This document shows positions 40,226-48,241 of a DNA stretch of 56,157 nucleotides, piece after piece (the first letter of the stretch is position 1; every line of letters starts with the position of its first letter). The translations under genes were made by a program, and so were the position numbers. Location: the NCBI GenBank assembly GCA_050251635.1, contig JBFWML010000010.1, positions 1 through 56,157 of the forward strand. Direction: 5' to 3'. The notes below the pieces were generated by a model. The model saw only the letters and a program-made list of their open reading frames with translations. It had not been told where the DNA came from and did not search any database. Source of the stretch: JBFWML01 sp050251635 (GTDB lineage: Bacteria > Campylobacterota > Campylobacteria > Campylobacterales > SZUA-545).

Positions 40226-41113
40226 ATGATGTTGACCTTTAGCGATCTGCTTTTAAAACTGCAAGAATTTTGGAAAAACCAAGGGTGCGCCATTGTGCAA
40301 CCCTACGATATTGCCGCAGGCGCAGGCACCTTTCACCCCGCAACGCTGCTAAGAAGCCTCGATTCCAAGCCGTGGTCGGTCGCCTATGTGGCCCCGTCCC
40401 GCCGCCCCACCGACGGCCGTTACGGCGAAAACCCCAACCGTCTGGGCGCGTATTATCAGTTTCAGGTACTCATTAAACCGTCACCGGACAATATTCAGGA
40501 GCTTTACCTCAAAAGCCTCGAATTTTTAGGTCTCGATCTGAGCAAACACGATGTGCGTTTTGTGGAGGACAACTGGGAATCGCCCACCTTGGGCGCTTGG
40601 GGTCTGGGCTGGGAAGTGTGGCTTGACGGCATGGAGGTGACGCAGTTTACCTATTTTCAGCAGGTCGGCGGCCTGCCCTGCGATCCGGTCGCGGTGGAGA
40701 TCACCTACGGCACCGAACGGTTGGCGATGTACCTGCAAAACGTCGATAACGTCTTTGATATCGCGTGGAACGAAAACTCCACCTACGGCGACGTGCACTT
40801 AAACGGCGAATACGAATTTAGCAAATACCACTTCGAGATCGCCGACACCGCCATGTTGTTTCAACAGTTCGAGATGGCCGCCGCCGAATGTAAACGCATT
40901 CTCGAAGCGCGGCTGCCCCTACCCGCTTACGATCAGTGCCTCATCGCCAGCCACGCCTTTAACCAGCTTGACGCACGCAAGGCGATCAGCCAGGCGCAGC
41001 GGGCGGAGTTTATTCTCAAGGTGCGCGAACTGGCCAAGGGGTGCGCCGTGCTTTATAAAGAACTGGAACCCGAACGCGACGCGCGATTGGCCAAACAAAA
41101 AGGGGCGGCGTGA
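40226..41113 (+). CDS. glyQ: Glycyl-tRNA synthetase alpha subunit
   Basis: 295 residues. Class II synthetase subunit that binds glycine and ATP: FSDLLLKLQEFWKNQGCAIV, the motif-2-like region VAPSRRPTDGRYGENPNR and FYFQ-type TQFTYFQQVGG. It works with GlyS, which is not in the window. Two adjacent Met codons; the ribosome site is TAGGTAA. It overlaps the Nif3-like gene (GTGA). Confidence 0.97.
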   Translation: MMLTFSDLLLKLQEFWKNQGCAIVQPYDIAAGAGTFHPATLLRSLDSKPWSVAYVAPSRRPTDGRYGENPNRLGAYYQFQVLIKPSPDNIQELYLKSLEFLGLDLSKHDVRFVEDNWESPTLGAWGLGWEVWLDGMEVTQFTYFQQVGGLPCDPVAVEITYGTERLAMYLQNVDNVFDIAWNENSTYGDVHLNGEYEFSKYHFEIADTAMLFQQFEMAAAECKRILEARLPLPAYDQCLIASHAFNQLDARKAISQAQRAEFILKVRELAKGCAVLYKELEPERDARLAKQKGAA

Positions 41114-41841
41114 CGCTGGCCGATCTGGTTGCGTTGTGCGACCGGATCAGCCCCTTTGAGTTGCAGGAGGGCTGGGACAACAGCGGCCTGATCGTCGGCG
41201 ATCCGCGCGCTGAGGTTTCCGCCGTGGCCGTTAGCCTCGAAGCGGACGAAGCGGTGATCGACGCCGCGCCGGAAAATTGCGCGATTATTGTCCATCATCC
41301 CCTGATTTTCTCGCCACTGAAACAACTGGATTTTTCCGCCTACCCCGCCAATCTCTTAAAAAAAATCATTCAAAAAAACCAGTCGCTGATCGCCCTGCAC
41401 ACCAACTTCGACAAAACCCATCTGGGACGCCATGTGGCCGTTAATGTGCTGGGCTGGAAAGACGCCGTTTGCGACGGTTATCTCTGCTCGAGCGAACCCG
41501 ATACCGACTTTGAAACCTTGGCGCGGCAGGTTAAAGCGGCGGGTTTTGAAATCCGCTCGATCGTGCCCGCCGATCGGCCTGTTCGTAAAGCGACGCTTTG
41601 CACCGGCAGCGGCGGCAGTTTGATTGGGAAAATCGAAACCGACTGCCTGATAACGGGCGATGTCAAATACCACGAAGCCGTCGCGGCAAGGACATTGGGG
41701 GTCGGCGTTATTGATATTGGACACTACGAAAGCGAACGGTTTTTCGGCCCTTTGCTGGCGGATGAATTAAAAACTTATGGCATCGCTGCTATAATTCTTG
41801 GTTCCGTTAACCCCTTCCGAACTTTTCAAGGAAACCTATGA
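41110..41841 (+). CDS. Nif3/YbgI-type dinuclear metal protein
   Basis: 243 residues from GTG 41110. Metal ligands in IIVHHPLIF (His-His), ALHTNFDKTH and GHYESERFF, the pattern of the Nif3-like family (also annotated GTP cyclohydrolase I type 2). The reaction is uncertain. The position after glyQ is the same in Helicobacter and Campylobacter. It overlaps both neighbours by four bases. Confidence 0.92.
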   Translation: MTLADLVALCDRISPFELQEGWDNSGLIVGDPRAEVSAVAVSLEADEAVIDAAPENCAIIVHHPLIFSPLKQLDFSAYPANLLKKIIQKNQSLIALHTNFDKTHLGRHVAVNVLGWKDAVCDGYLCSSEPDTDFETLARQVKAAGFEIRSIVPADRPVRKATLCTGSGGSLIGKIETDCLITGDVKYHEAVAARTLGVGVIDIGHYESERFFGPLLADELKTYGIAAIILGSVNPFRTFQGNL

Positions 41842-42569
41842 ATAAGCACCTCAAGCAACTGATCGATCTTTCCGGTATCGACAAAGCGATCGACGGCTTT
41901 CTGCCCGAAGAGCAGCGCATCAACGGCGCGTTAACCAATCTGCAAGACGAACAAAAGCGCGCCGCGCACCAGATTGACGAGCTGGAAGTGGCCATCGAAG
42001 AGAACCACAACAAGATCGTCAAAAACGAAGTGCATCTGGCCGAGCTGAACGACAAGTTGACCTCGCTTTCTAAAAAAAGCGGCGATATCAAGACCGAAAA
42101 AGAGATGAAAGCCCTTCAGCTCGAAGAGGAGATCGCCCGCGAACAGGTTGCCTACGCCAACGAAGAGATCGCCCGCCTGCAAAAGATCGAATCGGCCCGC
42201 AAGGATGAAATCGCCGCGCTCAAAGCCCGCATCGGCGAAATCGACGGCCAGATCGAAGAGGCCAAAAAAGCCAGCGCCGAAGCCTTGGCCGCACTGGAAG
42301 AAAAAAAGAAAAAGTTCTATAAAGAAAAAGAAGAGCTCGTCAAAGAGGTGCCCCAGAAGGTGCTTTTCTTCTACGAGAAAATCCGCCGCTGGGCGGGCAA
42401 CAGCGCCGTTGTTCCGGTGAAAAAACAGGCCTGTTACGGCTGTTTTATGAAGGTCAGCGACAAGGTGTACGGCGAGGTGATCACCTCCTCTGAAATCGTC
42501 ACCTGCCCCAACTGCGGCCGGATTCTGTATATTGAAACCGAAGAAGAGGCGGCGGCCCCCGCGGCCTGA
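41838..42569 (+). CDS. Coiled-coil zinc-ribbon protein (HP0958-like)
   Basis: 243 residues. A long antiparallel-type coiled coil (about 10-180) precedes a C4 zinc ribbon with Cys pairs CYGC and CPNC (about 200-230). It matches HP0958 of Helicobacter pylori, which stabilises the flagellar sigma factor RpoN and binds flaA mRNA, and lies in the same gene order. A role in flagellar gene control here is inferred from that. The C-terminus is an acidic and alanine-rich tail. Confidence 0.85.
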   Translation: MNKHLKQLIDLSGIDKAIDGFLPEEQRINGALTNLQDEQKRAAHQIDELEVAIEENHNKIVKNEVHLAELNDKLTSLSKKSGDIKTEKEMKALQLEEEIAREQVAYANEEIARLQKIESARKDEIAALKARIGEIDGQIEEAKKASAEALAALEEKKKKFYKEKEELVKEVPQKVLFFYEKIRRWAGNSAVVPVKKQACYGCFMKVSDKVYGEVITSSEIVTCPNCGRILYIETEEEAAAPAA

Positions 42570-43735
42570 TGTTCCGCTTCTTTTACCTCACGGCGGCATG
42601 GCTTTTGTGGCTGGCCGCCGTGCTTTTATCTCCCCTCTTTTTACTCAAACCCAAGCTCAAGCAACCTTTTCTCAAACGGATTTTATGCCTGCAAAATCCG
42701 CCCTTTTCCCAAAGAGGTTTTTGGCTGCACGCTGCCAGTTTCGGCGAAGTTCGCGCGATCAGGCCGATTGTCGAGGCGCTACCCCAAAGCGAACCTTTGA
42801 ATATCAGCGTGGCCACCCAGACCGGTTTTGAAGAGGCAAAAAAACTCTACCCCAAGGCGCAGGTGCGGTTTTTGCCCTTCGAAAACTGGCTGCCCTTTTG
42901 GATTACGCCCCAAAAGGCGTTGATTGTTTTTGACGCGGAGTTGTGGTTTGCGCTGTTTGATCAAGCCCGAAAAACCGGGGCCAAAACCGCGCTCTTTAAT
43001 GCCCGCGTGCCGGATAAAAGCCTCAAAACCTACCGCCGCTTAAGCTGGCTTTTTTGGCGGATTTTTTCGGTTGTTGATCTCGTCTTTGCCCAAAGCGAAA
43101 CCGACCGCGAGCGGCTGGTCGCACTGGGAGCAAAAACGGCAGAAACCTTGGGTAACATCAAGCTGCTCCAAGCGCCCGTTATCCAAAACCGCTTCGCCAA
43201 GCCCGGCGGGTTAACAACCGTCGCCGCCAGCACCCACGAGGGCGAAGAGGGGCTGATTTTTGACGCATGGGCACAAAGCGGCATTGGCGGGCGGTTGATT
43301 GTCGTGCCCCGCCATCCCCAGCGATTCGACGCCGTTGACGGCGACCTGCAACAACGCTGCGCGGCAAAGGGCCTCAACTATGAACGCCTGAGCCAAAAAG
43401 GGGCGATCGACAACGCCGACGTGACGCTGATCGACGCGATGGGGCTGCTCAATGAAATCTACGCCGTCGCCGACATTGTGGTCTTAGGCGGCGCCTTTGC
43501 CCCCAAGGGCGGTCACAATCCGCTCGAACCCGCGCATTTTGGCTGCCGCCTCATCTGTGGCCCCCGCCACGACTTGCAAAAACCGCTTTTTGAAGCGCTG
43601 AGCAACGTGCAGATTGTGGAGGCCGAACAGCTTACGCAGGCATTAGCGCATGCGCCTCAAATGGAGGGCGTGCGGCTGAAAACCCCGCTGGACCCGGACA
43701 GGCTCAAAAGGGCGATCGACCGTGTGGTGGGATAA
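42569..43735 (+). CDS. waaA: 3-deoxy-D-manno-octulosonic acid (Kdo) transferase
   Basis: 388 residues. An N-terminal membrane anchor (FFYLTAAWLLWLAAVLLSPL) is followed by FWLHAASFGEVRA with the catalytic Glu of GT30 enzymes and SVATQTGFEEAK; the C-terminal GT-B half has VVLGGAFAPKGGHNPLEPA. It adds Kdo from CMP-Kdo to lipid A precursor at the inner membrane. It shares one base with the previous stop and overlaps the DUF167 gene by 14 bases. Confidence 0.93.
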   Translation: MFRFFYLTAAWLLWLAAVLLSPLFLLKPKLKQPFLKRILCLQNPPFSQRGFWLHAASFGEVRAIRPIVEALPQSEPLNISVATQTGFEEAKKLYPKAQVRFLPFENWLPFWITPQKALIVFDAELWFALFDQARKTGAKTALFNARVPDKSLKTYRRLSWLFWRIFSVVDLVFAQSETDRERLVALGAKTAETLGNIKLLQAPVIQNRFAKPGGLTTVAASTHEGEEGLIFDAWAQSGIGGRLIVVPRHPQRFDAVDGDLQQRCAAKGLNYERLSQKGAIDNADVTLIDAMGLLNEIYAVADIVVLGGAFAPKGGHNPLEPAHFGCRLICGPRHDLQKPLFEALSNVQIVEAEQLTQALAHAPQMEGVRLKTPLDPDRLKRAIDRVVG

Positions 43736-44030
43736 AACCTCTGAAGGTTTTCTTCTGAAAGTCAAGGCTCAGCCCGGCGCCCAACGTGACGAAATCTCAT
43801 GCCTGCGGGGAGACGAACTGGTTGTGCGGGTTAATGCCCAACCCGAAGAGGGCAAGGCCAACAAGGCTCTGATCGCCTTTCTGTCCAAGCAAATCAAAAT
43901 CGCCAAAAGCGAAATTGTGCTCCGGCAAGGCACAAGCGCGCGCCATAAGTGCTTTCTGCTGCCCGAAAACCCCAAGGTGGCTCAATGGCTAGAAAGCTTG
44001 GCTACAATCTACCCCAAGGAGTCCTCATGA
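43722..44030 (+). CDS. DUF167 (YggU-like) protein
   Basis: 102 residues from GTG 43722 inside the end of waaA. FLLKVKAQPGAQRDEI, VRVNAQPEEGKANKALIAFL and IVLRQGTSARHK are the three blocks of the DUF167/YggU family, a small alpha/beta fold of unknown role. Translationally coupled to waaA. Its TGA overlaps the ATGATG start of the next gene. Confidence 0.9.
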   Translation: MWWDKTSEGFLLKVKAQPGAQRDEISCLRGDELVVRVNAQPEEGKANKALIAFLSKQIKIAKSEIVLRQGTSARHKCFLLPENPKVAQWLESLATIYPKESS

Positions 44031-44311
44031 TGAAAAAACTGCTCTTTCTGCTCGCCGTTTCGATCCTGACACTGCAAGCCGAACAGGTAATCCCCGGCCA
44101 TATCGCCTGCACCAAAGAGACATGGCTAAAAGACACCATCCGCTTCGGTCAGACGCGCGATATGAACAGCCTCAAAACCTACCTAAAGATGGAACGCTGC
44201 TACGTGATGAAAAGCCCCGTCGAAGTCAAGGTAATCCGCAAAAACCTTGATTCGACTCAGTTTTTTCTGCGGGGACAGCATTTCTGGGCTGTACCGCAGG
44301 CGGTGCGCTAA
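44027..44311 (+). CDS. Small exported protein of unknown function
   Basis: 94 residues from ATG 44027; ATG 44030 is equally possible, and AAGGAG stands five or eight bases before them. Signal peptide MKKLLFLLAVSILTLQA. The mature part has two cysteines (IACTKE and ERCYVMK) that may form a disulfide. Not recognised. Its TAA is antiparallel to the stop of the epimerase on the other strand (44308-44311). Confidence 0.65.
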   Translation: MMKKLLFLLAVSILTLQAEQVIPGHIACTKETWLKDTIRFGQTRDMNSLKTYLKMERCYVMKSPVEVKVIRKNLDSTQFFLRGQHFWAVPQAVR

Positions 44312-45231
44312 AGCGCCCACGCCACCATTCGTTTGAGCCCTTCATCCATGGCGATGCGGGGTCTCCAGCCGATTTCTTGCGCAATCAATGCGGCATCTCC
44401 CGTAATGCCGAACTGATCGCCCGGCGTTCCGGCGGTAAACTCTACAGTGGGTTCAAAGGGCAGCGCTTTAGCGATCGCGTTGATCAAATTGCCAACAGTG
44501 GTCTTTTGCCCTGTGGCAATGTTGTAGCAGCGGTAGCCGTCGATCGGTGCTTCCAGTAGGGCTTCAAAGGCGGCAACCACATCGTCGATATAGACAAAAT
44601 CCCGAAACCGATCAGCCGATCCCTTGACCAGAATATGGCGATCTTTTAGTGCCTGCGCCAGATAGATGCTGACCATTCCCTGCTTGAGATTGGCCATATT
44701 CTGCCCCGGACCGTACACATTAAACAGGCGCAAGGCCACCGTCTCCAAGCCAAACTGCTCGGCATAAATACGCAGATAGTGTTCGCTGGCCAGTTTGCCC
44801 ACACCATAAAAAGATTTAGGCGCGCAGAGAGCCGACTCTTTAACGGGTGTATCGGGCTGATCGCCGTAAACCGACATGGTCGAAGCGTACAAAAACCGTT
44901 TCACCCCCAGCTTTCTAGCCAACTGCAGGAGCAAAAGAGTCGATTGCGCGTTGGTTTGCAGATCGTAAACGGGGTTTTCAAAACTCACCTCCCCCGAACT
45001 CTGCCCCGCAATATGCAAAATAGCCGCATATTCTAGTGCGGGAATCACCTCCCAAGTGGCGGCCGCTTCGCATCCCGCTTCGTAAAATTCCACCCCGTTT
45101 GGGACCGCATCCTGGTAACCTGTGGAGAGATTATCCACCCCGATTACGCGGTGACCTTGGGCAATCAGGCTTTTGGCAACCGCCGCGCCGATAAATCCGG
45201 CCACGCCGGTGACAAGATAGTTGGCCATCAT
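44308..45231 (-). CDS. NAD-dependent sugar epimerase/dehydratase
   Basis: 307 residues. Extended SDR: NAD site VTGVAGFIGAAVAKSL, catalytic Ser and YxxxK in FLYASTMSVYG and SFYGVGKLASE, and RLFNVYGPGQNMANLKQGM. Closest in outlook to UDP-glucose/UDP-GlcNAc 4-epimerases; the exact substrate is not readable. It is the last gene of a five-gene minus-strand operon (GT9, aldolase, cytidylyltransferase, HAD, this), overlapping the HAD gene by four bases. Confidence 0.8.
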   Translation of the reverse strand: MMANYLVTGVAGFIGAAVAKSLIAQGHRVIGVDNLSTGYQDAVPNGVEFYEAGCEAAATWEVIPALEYAAILHIAGQSSGEVSFENPVYDLQTNAQSTLLLLQLARKLGVKRFLYASTMSVYGDQPDTPVKESALCAPKSFYGVGKLASEHYLRIYAEQFGLETVALRLFNVYGPGQNMANLKQGMVSIYLAQALKDRHILVKGSADRFRDFVYIDDVVAAFEALLEAPIDGYRCYNIATGQKTTVGNLINAIAKALPFEPTVEFTAGTPGDQFGITGDAALIAQEIGWRPRIAMDEGLKRMVAWAL

Positions 45232-45884
45232 ATCTCCTTGATCAAATCGCCCAAATGGGCGGCAATGGTGACCGGTTTATCCGTAAAAAAGATTTCCCAA
45301 TCGGTAAATTCGGTGTGATCGACCACAAAAACAAAATCCATCCCAAACTGTGCTGCCACCTCGTAATCTAGGCGGCTATCCCCAAAGAAAACCGCCGGGG
45401 TTCTCAGTCTGCCCGTTTCAATTTCCCGCTGCAAAATCTGCGCCTTGGTATCGGGGCTGCCGTAGATGGCATCAAAAAAGCCCGCCAGCTGCCGCTGCTC
45501 AAACACCTCTCTTAGTTCACTCTGCATCCCGCCGGAGACTACAATTTTGAGTGCCTCTTTGGGCAGGGCTTTTAGAAAATCCCGCATACCGGGGGTTTCG
45601 CGGCACTCGAAAAGCTTTTGCCGCACAATGTCTCCGTAGTTTTCCAGCGCGGCTTTCAAATCGGCTTCGTAATCGCTGCACCCAAGAAGGGTTTTAAAGA
45701 GGTACTCAAACTTCACAAAACGCGAGACGCCGCCGTGGGCTTTATGGTATTCAACCAGCGCCTTGGCCGCTTCTTCGCCGTAGGGCAAGGCCGCCTGAAA
45801 AAAGGCATCGGATTTAATGGTGTTGGAGTCCAGCAGCACTCCGTCGCAGTCAAAAACGAAACTGTTGTAACGATCGAGCTTCAC
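45228..45884 (-). CDS. HAD-family phosphatase
   Basis: 218 residues. Motif I FVFDCDGVLLDS with the nucleophile and acid Asp pair, motif II VVSGG, motif IV FFGDSRLDYEVA, and a helical cap between them (about 20-95). It is a small-molecule phosphatase of the beta-phosphoglucomutase-like branch. Lying between a cytidylyltransferase and an epimerase, with four-base overlaps on both sides, it probably removes a phosphate from a keto-acid sugar before CMP activation, as KdsC does for Kdo. Confidence 0.85.
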   Translation of the reverse strand: MKLDRYNSFVFDCDGVLLDSNTIKSDAFFQAALPYGEEAAKALVEYHKAHGGVSRFVKFEYLFKTLLGCSDYEADLKAALENYGDIVRQKLFECRETPGMRDFLKALPKEALKIVVSGGMQSELREVFEQRQLAGFFDAIYGSPDTKAQILQREIETGRLRTPAVFFGDSRLDYEVAAQFGMDFVFVVDHTEFTDWEIFFTDKPVTIAAHLGDLIKEI

Positions 45885-46621
45885 AGGCCGTGAATCCTTC
45901 GCAGCGCCGCCTCCACGCCGGGAACATCTTCGGGCACATCCACCGCTAGACTCCCGCCGGAGGTTTCAACCATCCGCACAGGCTGGTTCCACTCCATAAA
46001 ACGTAAAATCTCGATATCCTCGCACTGTTCGATCGCGCTCTTTCGGCCGTAGCGGCCGTAGGCCAATAGCTCCTCTTTGCTAAAGGCGTAGATACACACC
46101 TGCTTATAGTAGGTTGCGGGAGCGTTTTTGGCCTCCTTAAAACCGGGCAGTGCCAAACGGGACATGTAGATCATTCGGCCCGATGCGTTAAAGATCACCT
46201 TGGGCAGATTGACGCTATGCGGGTCTTCGGCTTCGCCCACGGGGCAATAACCGTTGATCACCTCATTTGGGTGCGCCTTTTTGGCTTCCAAAACCTTGAG
46301 AATATCGGCGGGGTTGAGCACCGGTTCGTCGCCTTGGACGTTAATGTAAATATCCGCCTCGATCTGCGCGGCCGCCTCGGCCAGCCGATCGGTGCCGGTC
46401 AGCGCCCGATCGGAGGTCATCACCGCGTTAAAGCCCGCCTCTTTAACCACCTGTGCGATGCGTTCATCTTCGGTGGCCACATAGACCGCTTCGCGCCCCA
46501 TCGCTTGAGCCGAAAGCTCCGCCACCCAAAGCACCATCGGTTTGCCCAAAAGCGGCACAAGGGGTTTGCCCGGAAAACGGGAGGATTGGTAACGGGCGGG
46601 AATTAAGATAACGCTTTTCAT
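45881..46621 (-). CDS. KdsB-like CMP-sugar (3-deoxy-keto-acid) cytidylyltransferase
   Basis: 246 residues. N-terminal nucleotide loop ILIPARYQSSRFPGKPL, VYVATEDERI, TGTDRLAEAA, and the Mg-binding NVQGDEPVLNP are the KdsB signature. It activates a 2-keto-3-deoxy sugar acid with CTP. Whether the sugar is ordinary Kdo (for waaA) or another sugar made by the aldolase next door cannot be decided; several residues of the C-terminal half (KEAKNAPATYYKQVCIYAF) are KdsB-like but not typical. Finding a second kdsB in the genome would favour a special sugar. Confidence 0.8.
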   Translation of the reverse strand: MKSVILIPARYQSSRFPGKPLVPLLGKPMVLWVAELSAQAMGREAVYVATEDERIAQVVKEAGFNAVMTSDRALTGTDRLAEAAAQIEADIYINVQGDEPVLNPADILKVLEAKKAHPNEVINGYCPVGEAEDPHSVNLPKVIFNASGRMIYMSRLALPGFKEAKNAPATYYKQVCIYAFSKEELLAYGRYGRKSAIEQCEDIEILRFMEWNQPVRMVETSGGSLAVDVPEDVPGVEAALRRIHGL

Positions 46622-46630
46622 CGTAAGCCT

Positions 46631-48241
46631 TCAGACTAGAGAGTAAACAGAACGCACCGGCAACGGATAACGGGTGGGGGTTAGGCTGGTGATACGGTTT
46701 GAAAGCCGATCGCTAGCCAGCATTTCAAAAAAAGCCGCCATGGCGCTGTTCTCGCCGCGCTTATCATCCCCAAAGCCGTCAAACCCCGCCACAAAAACCT
46801 GCTCCGGGCCGGCCAGCAAAGCGGGTACAAAGGCGAACATTCCCACCAAAAAGGCGGGAATCGTGCCTGCTTGGGGATCGAACTCGCCTGCCCGAATGGC
46901 GGTTTCGATCGCTTGGAGTTTGGAATGGGCAAAGGTTTTATTCACGGTGGTCATCCCGCTGATAATCGCTTGCACCCCGTTATCCACCCCCGCTTCGAGC
47001 AGCTCTTTGAGCCGCACCTCGTTGAGCACGGCGGTTAGCCGGGGCACGGCCTGCAAAATGCCCGTGTGGTTACACTCGATCACCAGCGGACGGTGGCGAT
47101 CGACAAAGTGTTTGAGAGCCCCTTGGTGGCGTTTAGCCGAAGGTCCGGCGGCGACAATCAGCACCTTCTTGGCCTTCGGGCTTTGGTAATGCGGCAGGGT
47201 CACACCCGCTTCGGCGCTTTCGTGAAAGACCCGGTTGGTAGCCTCACCCAAGGACTGCGCGGTGTAGCGGCTGCGCGCTTCGGGTTTGACCGCTTCGAGA
47301 ATGCGGGCAATCTGGGTCATGGTGTACTGATGGCCGCTTTTAAGCTGCTGGGTATAGGTGGGGTGGATATTCTGCAGCCCGCCAAGCATATAGCTGTAAT
47401 CCCAGCCCCAGCGGTGATGCGCCTGCAAGGGAGCAAAGTGATCATGCAGGGCATCAAGCAATGCCGAAGGGTTTAGATGGGTGTGGCCATGGCTAAAAAA
47501 GAGGGATAAGAGCAGCTGTTCGGTACGCACATTGCCCGCGCCCCGGCCCATGCCGCTGAGCGTGGCGTCCAGCCAGGTTGCGCCGCCCTCGATCGACGCT
47601 AGGCAGTTGGCAAAAGCTAGCCCCTGATTGTCGTGGGTGTGCACCCCTAAGATGCCTACGTAGCTTTGGCGAATCTGGCCGATGGCCTCTTGAACCCCTT
47701 GGGGCGTGAGACTGCCGAAGCTGTCGGCAAAGTAGAATACCTCCAAAGGCAGCCCTTCGATCGCCTTTAAAGCCGCGTTGAGCCGATCGGCCGAAAGCAG
47801 GGTCATGCCCATCAAATTCAAGCCCACCTTGTAGCCTTGGGCGGCCAACCAGCGGGCAGCTTGAGCGGCCTGGGGCATGGTAGCGGCGTAACTGGCCACC
47901 CGCGCCCAGCTAAAAAGCGACCCTTTGGCCGGAAGGATAACCGATGCCAGAGCCGATTCGTCCAGTTCCCCTGCGCTATTTAAAAACTCTTTGACATCGA
48001 TCATAAAACCGTACTGGCAGGCGGGAAACTCTTTTAGAAATCCCAATTCCCCTTCGGGGCAATAGCGAAACAGGCCGTAAAAACCCTCTTGGGCGACCGA
48101 TTTGTAGCCCAGCTCCACCACATCGACGCCGCTGTCGTTCATTGCTTTGAGGTAGGCGCGCACCAGTACGGGGTCAAAATCCCAGTCGTTGTAGTAGCCG
48201 CCGTCGCGCAGGGTGCAGTCGAGCACCCGAATGGTTTTCAT
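46631..48241 (-). CDS. HMGL/DmpG-like aldolase fused to a second domain
   Basis: 536 residues. Residues 1 to about 300 are a pyruvate-carboxylase/HMG-lyase-type TIM barrel: VLDCTLRDGGYYNDWDF (metal Asp and catalytic Arg), GVHTHDNQGLAFAN (HxH metal ligands) and TLSGMGRGAGNV, as in 4-hydroxy-2-oxovalerate aldolases. From about 350 a separate alpha/beta domain begins (KKVLIVAAGPSAKRHQGALK), reminiscent of MptE/DUF115-like domains of surface-sugar loci. The predicted chemistry is pyruvate plus a sugar aldehyde giving a 2-keto-3-deoxy acid. It overlaps the GT9 gene by four bases and lies nine bases before the cytidylyltransferase gene. Confidence 0.75.
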   Translation of the reverse strand: MKTIRVLDCTLRDGGYYNDWDFDPVLVRAYLKAMNDSGVDVVELGYKSVAQEGFYGLFRYCPEGELGFLKEFPACQYGFMIDVKEFLNSAGELDESALASVILPAKGSLFSWARVASYAATMPQAAQAARWLAAQGYKVGLNLMGMTLLSADRLNAALKAIEGLPLEVFYFADSFGSLTPQGVQEAIGQIRQSYVGILGVHTHDNQGLAFANCLASIEGGATWLDATLSGMGRGAGNVRTEQLLLSLFFSHGHTHLNPSALLDALHDHFAPLQAHHRWGWDYSYMLGGLQNIHPTYTQQLKSGHQYTMTQIARILEAVKPEARSRYTAQSLGEATNRVFHESAEAGVTLPHYQSPKAKKVLIVAAGPSAKRHQGALKHFVDRHRPLVIECNHTGILQAVPRLTAVLNEVRLKELLEAGVDNGVQAIISGMTTVNKTFAHSKLQAIETAIRAGEFDPQAGTIPAFLVGMFAFVPALLAGPEQVFVAGFDGFGDDKRGENSAMAAFFEMLASDRLSNRITSLTPTRYPLPVRSVYSLV

